A DNA stretch of 64,000 nt from Helicobacter macacae MIT 99-5501 (GTDB lineage: Bacteria > Campylobacterota > Campylobacteria > Campylobacterales > Helicobacteraceae): positions 720,604 through 784,603 of the forward strand of contig NZ_KI669454.1 of the NCBI RefSeq assembly GCF_000507845.1, written 5' to 3'. Of this stretch, positions 27,091 through 34,723 are shown one piece after another; position 1 is the first letter of the stretch, and every line of letters begins with the position of its first letter. The translations under genes were made by a program, and so were the position numbers. Under the pieces are notes generated by a model. That model worked only from the letters and a program-made list of their open reading frames with translations. It ran no database searches and was not told the DNA's origin.

Positions 27091-28065
27091 ATGACAAAGG
27101 TAAAGATTTCTAGCGTTTTTGTATTTTTTACTGCTTTGCCTGCTTTGGCTTTTTTTTGTGTCCTTGTGGCTGAACCATCGGCGTTTGAGCTACAAAGTGG
27201 TGCTACCAAAAAAGAGCTAAAAAACCTCCAAACTACTAACAAAAACCTCGAAAATATTGCCATTGATTACAACACTAGAATCCAAACTTTAGAGCAATCC
27301 CAAGAGGGTTTGCAAAGTGTCATTGAGGGGCAGTCTTTGCGCATAAAAAATCTCTTGGACTTGGCAAATGGGCAAGAGATGAGGATAAAGACACTAGAAT
27401 CTAATCTAGATTCTGCTAGTGCTACTATCAGTGAGCTACAAACGCAAGTGAAATCCCTCACAACTAAGCTAAACGAAATGAGTGCGCTAAATGCAAAAGC
27501 AAATAGTGAAATCCTAAAAAAGCTAGAATCCATAGATTCGACTGCCCAACCAAAAGCAAGCCAGCAAAAGGCAGGACAACCAAAGGCAGATGAAGCTAAA
27601 GTGGCTGATAGCAAAAGTGGCGAGCCAAGCACGGCAAAATCCGCAGATGATGCTCCTGCTAGCGAATTCCCAAAAGAGTTTAAGCATTTACCCAAAAAAG
27701 AAGTCTATGAACAAGCCCAAAAGCTATATAGACAAAAAGGCTTTGAAGCGGCAAGTGAGCGGTATAAGTGGCTAGCAGAGGGAGAGTATAAAAGCGCGTT
27801 TTGCTACTATATGCTTGGCGAAATAGCCTATAAACAAGCAAAATACAAAGAAGCAATCATATTTTTCAAACGAAGCGTAGCCATAGACAGCGAAGCAAGC
27901 TATATGCCTGTGGTGTTGTGGCATACGGCGTGGTCTTTCAAATACACCAAAGACACGCAAAACTATGAGAAATTTTTAGACCTTCTTATCGGCTCTTATC
28001 CTGACTCCGAGCAGGGCAAAAAAGCAAAAAATCTCAAAAACCAAACCAAAAAGGAAACAAAATGA
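27091..28065 (+). CDS. cpoB: CpoB/YbgF-like Tol-system TPR protein
   Basis: 324 residues. An N-terminal hydrophobic signal (VFVFFTALPALAFFCVLVAEPSAFE) is followed by a coiled coil (residues about 45-150) of the YbgF trimerisation type. Next come a Lys/Ala/Gln/Ser-rich low-complexity linker (150-195) and C-terminal TPR-like helices (YEQAQKLYRQKGFEAASERYKWL ... AYKQAKYKEAIIFFKRSV). CpoB coordinates Tol-Pal with peptidoglycan synthesis. No good ribosome site precedes the ATG at 27091. Its stop overlaps the slyD start (ATGA). Confidence 0.85.
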   Translation: MTKVKISSVFVFFTALPALAFFCVLVAEPSAFELQSGATKKELKNLQTTNKNLENIAIDYNTRIQTLEQSQEGLQSVIEGQSLRIKNLLDLANGQEMRIKTLESNLDSASATISELQTQVKSLTTKLNEMSALNAKANSEILKKLESIDSTAQPKASQQKAGQPKADEAKVADSKSGEPSTAKSADDAPASEFPKEFKHLPKKEVYEQAQKLYRQKGFEAASERYKWLAEGEYKSAFCYYMLGEIAYKQAKYKEAIIFFKRSVAIDSEASYMPVVLWHTAWSFKYTKDTQNYEKFLDLLIGSYPDSEQGKKAKNLKNQTKKETK

Positions 28066-28658
28066 GCAATATCTCACAAAATCAAGTCGTATCAATCCTC
28101 TATGAAGTGAAAGAATCACAGACAAATGAAGTCATTGATAGCAACCTAGAATCTAAACCGCTAGAGTTTTTACTCGGTGCGGGGCAAGTCATAAGTGGGC
28201 TTGAAAAAGCAGTAGCAAGCGCAAAAAAAGGCGATAAACTAAATCTATCTATCCCGCCAGAAGATGCTTATGGAATCTATCAGCAAGACTTTTTGCAAGA
28301 AGTGCCAAAAGAGCAGTTTGATGGCATTTCTTTGCAAAAAGGAATGACACTTTTTGGGCAAGCAGAGGATGGGCAGACAGTGCAAGTCATCGTAAAAGAT
28401 TTTAATGATTCTATTGTGATGATTGACTATAATCACCCTTTGGCGGGCAAGACACTACTATTTAATGTCGAAATCACTGATGTGCGCGAAGCTACGCCCG
28501 ATGAGATTTTGCAAGGTAGGGTAGGGGGAGGCTGCTGTGGTGGAGGCTGTGGCTGCGGGGACTTGGCGGAGTCAGCAGAATCTATGAGTGGAAATAGCCA
28601 CGAGCATCATCACGGCGGAGGTGGCTGCTGTGGTGGTGGGGGCTGTGGCTGTCATTAG
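28062..28658 (+). CDS. slyD: SlyD, FKBP-type prolyl isomerase with metal-binding tail
   Basis: 198 residues. The FKBP core (EFLLGAGQVISGLEKAVASAKKGDK) with an inserted IF domain and the DYNHPLAGKTLLFNVEI strand define SlyD. The C-terminal 45 residues are rich in Cys, His and Gly (CCGGGCGCG, HEHHHGGGGCCGG) and bind nickel or other metals in this family. SlyD acts in protein folding and in nickel delivery with the Hyp system. Confidence 0.95.
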   Translation: MSNISQNQVVSILYEVKESQTNEVIDSNLESKPLEFLLGAGQVISGLEKAVASAKKGDKLNLSIPPEDAYGIYQQDFLQEVPKEQFDGISLQKGMTLFGQAEDGQTVQVIVKDFNDSIVMIDYNHPLAGKTLLFNVEITDVREATPDEILQGRVGGGCCGGGCGCGDLAESAESMSGNSHEHHHGGGGCCGGGGCGCH

Positions 28659-28733
28659 GCTTGCTTAGATTGCGTGATATTTGTATGCTATGTTTGCGAT
28701 ATTTTACAATCAGGGAAAATCTAAGGGCTAGGT

Positions 28734-29303
28734 ATGCAGGGATTAAAAAACTATAAACACCGACAAGCAAAGAGATTTTTTCAAATATTTGTGGGATTTT
28801 TCTCGCTACATTTTGTCGCCTTTGGTATCGCGCTTGGGTTTGGCGAGGATATACGCACACTCAAAGCAGACTTTACCCAAAAGACACTTAGCCAAGAAAA
28901 TACGCTCATATATAGTGGCACACTGCTTGCCAAAGCCCCTGCCAAAGCCAAGTGGATATATGAGAAGCCTACACCAAAAGAGATTTATATCAATGGTAAA
29001 AAAACCACGATATATGAGCCGTTTTTGGAGCAGGTAAGCATAGGTAGTGCCAAGCGCAAAATCGACTTTTTGCAAATCCTGCGACAAGCCAAGCTACAAA
29101 AAGACGGCAAATATCATAGTGTGTATGAGGATATAGACTACGCGCTTACACTGCAGGGTGGCAAGCCACAAAAGCTAGAATTTAGCGATGAATTTGACAA
29201 TGCTGTGGAAATCGTATTTGAGCGAGTGCGGATAAATGAGGCGATTGATGATAAAGAGTTTGACTTTGCTATCCCACCAAATGTGGATATTATCAGGCAG
29301 TAG
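28734..29303 (+). CDS. lolA: LolA, periplasmic lipoprotein carrier
   Basis: 189 residues. N-terminal hydrophobic segment (FFQIFVGFFSLHFVAFGIALGFG), then LKADFTQKTLSQEN, typical of the LolA first strand, GTLLAKAPAKAKWIYEKP and a C-terminal FAIPPNVDIIR. It carries lipoproteins such as Pal from the inner to the outer membrane. The N-terminus is long and basic, but no later start with a better site is visible. Confidence 0.88.
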   Translation: MQGLKNYKHRQAKRFFQIFVGFFSLHFVAFGIALGFGEDIRTLKADFTQKTLSQENTLIYSGTLLAKAPAKAKWIYEKPTPKEIYINGKKTTIYEPFLEQVSIGSAKRKIDFLQILRQAKLQKDGKYHSVYEDIDYALTLQGGKPQKLEFSDEFDNAVEIVFERVRINEAIDDKEFDFAIPPNVDIIRQ

Positions 29304-29358
29304 AATCTAAAACAGATTTTTGTATCAAAAAAGTTTGACAATAAAAAAAGACTAGTTT

Positions 29359-30207
29359 TTATGGCATTTTGTTTTTTTTGCTATGTATGCCTTCTGTAAG
29401 GCTTTTAAAAATAGTAAGCCAACTTCCATTTACTACTATGCAACCAATGCCGGCTAGACCACCATATGTAAATGCTCTAATCAATCTCCCATTTGAATCG
29501 TATTCGTATTTGATTTTTCCTTTTATCTGTTTGATATCACCCAATATTACTCTAGTTATGGTATGAGATAAACGATTTCCATCGTAATGGTGTTTTGCGT
29601 CAAACATTAAATCACCATCTGCAACACGGTATTCTTTTGATTCAACCAAGTTTTGCTCAGAATCATACGCGCATACGCTGAGTGTATCTGGATAATAGGA
29701 ATCTCGAAAACTTGTGTACAGCCCTCGAATTATTTTCCCATTCTCATATTCATATTTGATTTTTTTTATTAGACTATTGTTTATGAAAAGATATTGATAA
29801 ACTAAATTTCCGTATCTATTGTATTCGTATTTCTTTGCTGACCAACTTTTTCCTGCGCTTTCTATGGGTTCATATTTGATTATCCCACTTGTAGTAAACC
29901 GTTCTTCTGCTTCATATATTTTAATCAATTTTCCATTTGAGTATTCGTACGCAAATAGCTTTCCGTTTTTGTTGGTATCCTCATCAAATTCAATATGTTT
30001 AATCAATATTCCTTTATTATCGTAGTAGAAAAACACTTTTTCCCTTAATATCTCGTCTCCATCATAAAGATATATGGCGGATAATTCTCCTTTAAAGTTA
30101 TATACATATTCATTTACTAGATTTAATGGTAGCTTATCATTTTCGTCTGCATATAACACATTAAACCACATAAACAATATTAAAGTTAATCTAAGTAATT
30201 TATTCAT
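29359..30207 (-). CDS. Secreted YD-repeat (RHS-like) protein, unknown function
   Basis: 282 residues. Signal peptide (MNKLLRLTLILFMWFNVLYA). The mature part consists of about six degenerate YD-type units of the form Y-E-Y-x-x-x-G-x-L-I-x (FAYEYSNGKLIKIYEA, KKYEYNRYGNLVYQ, IKYEYENGKIIRGLY, IKYEYDSNGRLIRAFTY), as in RHS and related surface-toxin proteins. The C-terminus is short with no recognisable toxin domain. It overlaps the preceding gene by ATGA, so the two are one unit. The protein is smaller than an RHS shell and could be a fragment or an independent small protein. Function unknown. Confidence 0.8.
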   Translation of the reverse strand: MNKLLRLTLILFMWFNVLYADENDKLPLNLVNEYVYNFKGELSAIYLYDGDEILREKVFFYYDNKGILIKHIEFDEDTNKNGKLFAYEYSNGKLIKIYEAEERFTTSGIIKYEPIESAGKSWSAKKYEYNRYGNLVYQYLFINNSLIKKIKYEYENGKIIRGLYTSFRDSYYPDTLSVCAYDSEQNLVESKEYRVADGDLMFDAKHHYDGNRLSHTITRVILGDIKQIKGKIKYEYDSNGRLIRAFTYGGLAGIGCIVVNGSWLTIFKSLTEGIHSKKNKMP

Positions 30208-30593
30208 TCTCTATTCCTTTTTGCGTATTTTGCTTGCATTTTTTCATTGTAGTTTTTGTATTGTTTTATAGCACTTCTACAATCTTTTATAAAGCCTTGA
30301 TTGTCCTCAAAAAACCTTTTGCCAAATGCAAAAATTTTGTCTATATCAGAGTTTTTACCACCAAAGCATAGTAAATCAAAATCTTTCGCATTAGAATTTT
30401 TGGCAACCATTTCACTAAACCTGCCAATATTAGATATATAACTGCTTGCAGAGTGATTTTTGTCTTTTGTATGCTTGCGAAAATCTATACCCTCATCTAG
30501 CAAAAATTGCTTAAAATTTTCTCTTTGATTTTCTATTTTTTCGTAATGAATTGTGATGAGTATGTCTATACTCGCTTGTTGTTTGTCTTTCAT
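30204..30593 (-). CDS. Unknown small cytoplasmic protein, coupled to YD-repeat protein
   Basis: 129 residues, no signal peptide or membrane segment. It is charged and helical, with ASIDILITIHYEKIENQRENFKQF at the start and a Lys-rich C-terminus. The ribosome site TAAGGAAGCAAA precedes ATG 30593. Its stop overlaps the start of the YD-repeat gene. A G10 tract on the coding strand lies 41-50 nt upstream. I do not recognise the family; a partner or immunity role for the YD protein is possible but unsupported by motifs. Confidence 0.75.
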   Translation of the reverse strand: MKDKQQASIDILITIHYEKIENQRENFKQFLLDEGIDFRKHTKDKNHSASSYISNIGRFSEMVAKNSNAKDFDLLCFGGKNSDIDKIFAFGKRFFEDNQGFIKDCRSAIKQYKNYNEKMQAKYAKRNRE

Positions 30594-30633
30594 TTTGCTT
30601 CCTTAGCTTTATAATTTATGAAATCGTATTTTA

Positions 30634-30643
30634 CCCCCCCCCC
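30634..30643 (-). repeat. G10/C10 homopolymer in a promoter region
   Basis: Ten consecutive C on the plus strand (G10 on the coding strand of the two-gene unit at 30593-29359), immediately followed on that strand by TAAAAT. If this is the -10 box, the tract lies in the -35/-10 spacer, a classic position for length-dependent switching. Confidence 0.7.
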
Positions 30644-31215
30644 TTCTTAAGATTTGCTTAAGGTAAAGTATTTTCCAAAAATTTTTTTTGTTCATCGTGG
30701 ATTTTTGATAAAAAATGTTGTGTGGATTTGTGGGGTGGGATTTGTGAAGGTGTGGGGGGAATGGCTAGGATATTTTGATAGAACTGCTTTGCAAAAAGCG
30801 TGGCAGTGTGTCTTAAAAAGAGAGAATCAAAAATAAAAAAACACAAAAAGAGAATCTAAATTGTGGCAAAAAATAATAAAAAAAAATATAGAAAAGATTA
30901 TAGCAAGGTGGCAAGCGCGGAAGTGCAAATATCAAGCAAGCAGGAAGCGCAAATAATCAAAAGGATAAAATAGTAAAGTATGCAAATAGTCCAACAAAAA
31001 CAAACAAAACAAACAAACCAAAAAGCAATCAAATCAAAAAGCAACAAAGCAAAGTAAGCAAAAGTGAAAAAATCTAAAAAAAACAAGAATCTAAAAATAC
31101 CCCTCTACAAAAAACACAAAAAAGCACAAAAACTAAAATCTAAGAATCAATCAAACACAAATAAATCAAAACAAATCAAGTTAAACAAACAAATCTAACT
31201 CTAAGCAAATCAAAG
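30644..31215. other. Gene-poor, A/C-rich intergenic DNA before fliP
   Basis: I find no gene with coding character. A short plus-strand frame (30654-30836) has no ribosome site. Positions 30850-31200 are low-complexity plus-strand A/C-rich sequence with repeated AATCAAA and AACAAA. No terminator for fliP is obvious. Confidence 0.6.
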
Positions 31216-32307
31216 CTACTTAAAGCCCTGCACAAGCGAGCCGATAAGGAGATTAAACCCATCGACAAGCACAAACACTAGCACTTTAAATGGTAGCGAA
31301 ATCATCACAGGAGGCACCATCATCATACCCATAGCCATAAGTATGGAGCTTACCACCATATCGATAACCAAAAATGGCAAATACAGCAAAAATCCTATCA
31401 TAAACGCCGTCTTTAGCTCACTAATCATAAAGGCAGGTATAGCGATAGTGAGTGGGACATCTGCGGTGGTTTGGGGGTTTGGCAAGGAGCGAATACGATA
31501 AAAAAGTGCCAAGTCTTTTTCTCGTGTGTTTTTTAGCATAAAGTTTTTAAACGGCTCACTAGCTCGCTCAAAGGCGACATCATAGCTGATTTTCTCATCG
31601 ATATAGGGCTTTACGCCCTTTTCCCACGCCTCTTTTCCCACAGGCTCCATTATGAAAAATGTCAGCACAAGTGCCAAAGAAATGAGAATCTGCGTAGGTG
31701 GGGACTGCTGTGTGCCAAGTGCGGTGCGCAAGAATGAAAATACAATGGCAAGTCGCATAAAGCTAGTCATCACAAGCACAAGAGAGGGGGCTAGGATAAG
31801 TAGCGTTAGGACGACTACGACATTTAGCGAAGTAACAAGCTGTGCGGGCGTATCTGGTGCGCTCAAAGAGAGATTTACGCTTGGGATAGTGGTGGGCGCG
31901 GCTTCTGCTAGGCTAGGAAACGCACCAAAGGCAAAAGTGCCAAAAATAAGTGCGATAAAAATCCCTCTAGGAATGTGTAGATTTTGCCAAAAACACCACT
32001 TGAAACATTGCTTGAAATTCTGCCACTTAAAATACCGCTTAAGATTGTGCTTGAAATTCTGCCTAAAAGTTTGTCTAAAAATTTGCTTGAAAGTTTGCCA
32101 AAAATACTTGGCAGGCAAAAATGCCTTTGGTAAAAAACGCGCTAGCAAAATCTTCGTTTTGCTTTTTGCAAAGGCTTTTAAAGCAAAAAACTTTGATTCA
32201 AAAGAAGCTGAAGCAAAAGGCTTTATCGTAAAAAACTCTGACACAAAAAACTTTGCTAGATTTTGTGCCAAAATATGCTTTAGATTTTGCTCCGTTTTGT
32301 TTTTCAT
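31216..32307 (-). CDS. fliP: FliP, flagellar export-gate protein with a long N-terminal extension
   Basis: 363 residues, against about 250 in the family. The FliP core begins near residue 113 with a signal-like segment (RGIFIALIFGTFAFG). The family signatures are VLVMTSFMRLAIVFSFLRTALGTQQSPP and AIPAFMISELKTAFMIGFLLYLPFLVIDMV, with four membrane helices. FliP forms the export gate of the flagellar secretion system with FliQ and FliR. The first 112 residues are a basic-aromatic sequence of degenerate short units (FRQTFRQNFKHNLKRYFKWQNFK). No start codon is available nearer the core. Upstream is the carboxypeptidase gene; other fli genes are elsewhere. Confidence 0.88.
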   Translation of the reverse strand: MKNKTEQNLKHILAQNLAKFFVSEFFTIKPFASASFESKFFALKAFAKSKTKILLARFLPKAFLPAKYFWQTFKQIFRQTFRQNFKHNLKRYFKWQNFKQCFKWCFWQNLHIPRGIFIALIFGTFAFGAFPSLAEAAPTTIPSVNLSLSAPDTPAQLVTSLNVVVVLTLLILAPSLVLVMTSFMRLAIVFSFLRTALGTQQSPPTQILISLALVLTFFIMEPVGKEAWEKGVKPYIDEKISYDVAFERASEPFKNFMLKNTREKDLALFYRIRSLPNPQTTADVPLTIAIPAFMISELKTAFMIGFLLYLPFLVIDMVVSSILMAMGMMMVPPVMISLPFKVLVFVLVDGFNLLIGSLVQGFK

Positions 32308-32336
32308 CGTTTTTCTTTATGTGATTTTTGCGTGTT

Positions 32337-33572
32337 TTATCGTTCGGTTAGGATTTGCATTTTGCCATTTTCATAAGATACATATAGGATTTTGTAGTGG
32401 TTTGATGAGTAGCTGATTTTGCCGTTTTTGTAGGCTTTGTAGTCTTGCTGGAAGCTCACGCGAAACATTACGCGCTTTTCGTCATTGGGGTAGGGGACGA
32501 CAGAGATATTGCTAAGGATTATGTCTTTTTGCTCTTGCTTGGCAAAGACTTGCTTTTTTTGTGCCTTAAAGGCATTTAGCTTACTGCCATCGATACGCAT
32601 AAAGTCCTTGTGATAGAATGCTAGATACGCGTTTAGATTGTTTTTTTTCCACGCTTCGCGCCACTGATATAGCGCGGCTAGAAGTGTGGCTAAGTCATCT
32701 TTGCTAGGCTTTGCTAGCTCGCCCTCATAAGTGATAAGCATAGCTTTTTTATAATCCACCATTTTGCCAAAATCGCTTAGCACCGCGTTGTCTATGGCTA
32801 TACAGCCGCGCGTGTTTAGCTCCTCTCTGTTGCCATCAAGTGGCAAGCCGTGTATCCATATCCCTCCACCTGTGCGCTTTAGGGCTTTGTCGTAGTTGTT
32901 TGGGTAGTCTGTGGCGTAGGCTAGCGGTCCGTAGTATGGCGGTAGCCCTGTGAGCTTGCCTGTGAAGTCATACGCACCGATAGGGGTGGTTAGGTCGCCT
33001 TGCACGCGCTTGTCGCCTTTGCCCTTGCCGACAAGTGCGGATAGTTGTCTAATCAGCCTTAGATTTCCATTTGTGATTTTGTATAGTGATAGGTTTGGTG
33101 CGGATTTGTTTGAGACAAACAAATACTCATATCCCTCAAAATACCCAAAATCCGTATCTTTGTCTTGAAGCATAGAAGCCCAAAAATCTTTTCTTTGCAA
33201 GTATTGCTCTAGTAGGGTGGCGGTTTTTTCTATGCCTTGTGTGCGGTAGGTTTGGATAAGTCTAGTGGCGTCTTTATCAAGTGCCAAAGCAAAATCCCCA
33301 AACGCCAAAATCACTACCAAAAAGCACAAAACCTTGCGACACAGACTCGCCACACTTCCAAAACTAAAAACAGCTAGACAAAATCTAAATAATCCAAGCA
33401 AAGATGCGCAAAATCTAACAAACAATGCAAAGCTAAAAGAGGTAAAAAAAGTGTATAAAAAGCTAGCAAAAAAAGCACGAAAAAAAGTAGAAAATGTAGA
33501 AAAAATAGATAAATGGCAAGACAAATGATAAGGTGTATTTTTTGATATTTTGTTTGATATTTTTTGTGGCAT
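32337..33572 (-). CDS. csd6: Csd6/Pgp2-like L,D-carboxypeptidase (YkuD fold)
   Basis: 411 residues from the ATG at 33572 (behind AAAGGACAAAA); an earlier GTG-started frame to 33626 is less likely. The YkuD catalytic core is GGGIWIHGLPLDGN...ELNTRGCIAIDN, with the His, Cys and Arg of the L,D-transpeptidase fold. A C-terminal domain (YQWREAWKKNNLNAYLAFYHKDFM ...) resembles the NTF2-like domain of Csd6. In Helicobacter it trims peptidoglycan tetrapeptides and shapes the cell. About 100 residues of Phe/Ser/Leu-rich sequence precede the core, unlike the usual signal peptide. It lies between era and fliP, as csd6 does next to era in H. pylori. Confidence 0.88.
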   Translation of the reverse strand: MPQKISNKISKNTPYHLSCHLSIFSTFSTFFRAFFASFLYTFFTSFSFALFVRFCASLLGLFRFCLAVFSFGSVASLCRKVLCFLVVILAFGDFALALDKDATRLIQTYRTQGIEKTATLLEQYLQRKDFWASMLQDKDTDFGYFEGYEYLFVSNKSAPNLSLYKITNGNLRLIRQLSALVGKGKGDKRVQGDLTTPIGAYDFTGKLTGLPPYYGPLAYATDYPNNYDKALKRTGGGIWIHGLPLDGNREELNTRGCIAIDNAVLSDFGKMVDYKKAMLITYEGELAKPSKDDLATLLAALYQWREAWKKNNLNAYLAFYHKDFMRIDGSKLNAFKAQKKQVFAKQEQKDIILSNISVVPYPNDEKRVMFRVSFQQDYKAYKNGKISYSSNHYKILYVSYENGKMQILTER

Positions 33573-33652
33573 TTTTGTCCTTTGTTTGCCTAGTGTTTTG
33601 CTTAGATTTGTGCGTGATTTTCGCACAATCGCTTAGGTAAGGTTCGCAAAAA

Positions 33653-34690
33653 TCATAAGTCGAAATTATAGCCTAATCTTTGTAAATCTTTTTTGCTTTT
33701 TGCCCACTCTTTGCGGACGATGACACTTAGATTCAAAAAGATTTTTTGGGCTAGGATTTCTTCTATTTTGTGGCGTGCGTATGTGCTTATGCGTTTTATA
33801 GAGTTGCCATTTTTGCCTACTACGATTAGCTTTTGGCTTTGTTTGGATACGAGTATGCTGGCGTTTATGTGGGTTATGGGTGTGGCTTTGTGTGCGTTTT
33901 GCGCGTTTGTAGGCGATTCTACAAAAGAGAGAATCTCTACTTCACTCTCATAAGGAATCTCATCACTACATAGGCTAAATATCGCTTCTCTTATCGCTTC
34001 TTTTGCGATTTGCCTACTTGTATGGGTGGTAAGCATATCCTCATCATATAGTGCTGGAGAGTGTGGCAAATGCGTGCAAATAGATTCTAGTAGATTCTCT
34101 AAGTTTATGTTTTTTTTGACACTTATTGGCACGAGGGCATAAAATCTATCGCTAAAAGGGCTAAATCTAGCGAGATATTTGGCTAGTTTTTCATTGCTTG
34201 CATAGTCTATCTTGCTAATGATGATAATGTGCTTTTGTGGATAAATCTCCAAAAACTCCTCATAGTGCTTCAAGTCATCACCAAAAGCACACATAAAAGC
34301 GCAAATATCGCACTCCTCCATTGCTTTTAGCGCGGATTTTAGCATAAACTGATTTAGTAGTTTTTCGCGCTTGTGTATGCCCGGGGTGTCTATAAATACG
34401 ATTTGGCAGTTTTGTCCCTGCTTCGTGGTGTGGGGGATAATAAAGTGCATAGTGCTTCTAGTGGCGTTTGCTTTGTGAGAGACTAGGGCTAGTTTCTCGC
34501 CACTTAGGGCGTTTAGCAGGCTTGATTTTCCTGCATTTGGTCGTCCTATGAGTGCGACAAACCCCGCTTTTGTTACTTGATTTTGCTCTTTAGTCTCTGC
34601 TGTTACTTGATTTTGCGTTTCTAGCTTTTGCAGATTTAGCGATTTTGTGGTTTGCTGATTTTGCATTGTGGATTTTGGTGCTTCTTTCAT
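33653..34690 (-). CDS. era: Era GTPase, 16S rRNA maturation factor
   Basis: 345 residues. G1 IGRPNAGKSS (48-57), G3 DTPGIHKREKLLNQ, G4 SKID and a C-terminal KH domain (LIVVGKNGNSIKRISTYARHKIEE) identify Era, which binds the 3' end of 16S rRNA. The first 42 residues are a Gln/Thr/Glu/Lys-rich extension without a good ribosome site at either candidate ATG (34690, 34666), so the start is uncertain. The restriction-modification gene lies just upstream on the same strand. Confidence 0.93.
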   Translation of the reverse strand: MKEAPKSTMQNQQTTKSLNLQKLETQNQVTAETKEQNQVTKAGFVALIGRPNAGKSSLLNALSGEKLALVSHKANATRSTMHFIIPHTTKQGQNCQIVFIDTPGIHKREKLLNQFMLKSALKAMEECDICAFMCAFGDDLKHYEEFLEIYPQKHIIIISKIDYASNEKLAKYLARFSPFSDRFYALVPISVKKNINLENLLESICTHLPHSPALYDEDMLTTHTSRQIAKEAIREAIFSLCSDEIPYESEVEILSFVESPTNAQNAHKATPITHINASILVSKQSQKLIVVGKNGNSIKRISTYARHKIEEILAQKIFLNLSVIVRKEWAKSKKDLQRLGYNFDL

Positions 34691-34723
34691 TTTTTGTAGG
34701 CGGTTTTGGATTGAGCCAAAAAT

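Noticed and set aside
30654..30836. 60-residue plus-strand frame beside the C10 tract
   Set aside because: No ribosome site, hydrophobic/basic random composition, in AT-rich intergenic DNA.
32641..32648. A8 run within csd6 as a phase-variation tract
   Set aside because: Only eight bases and the frame continues normally; long tracts elsewhere are far stronger candidates.
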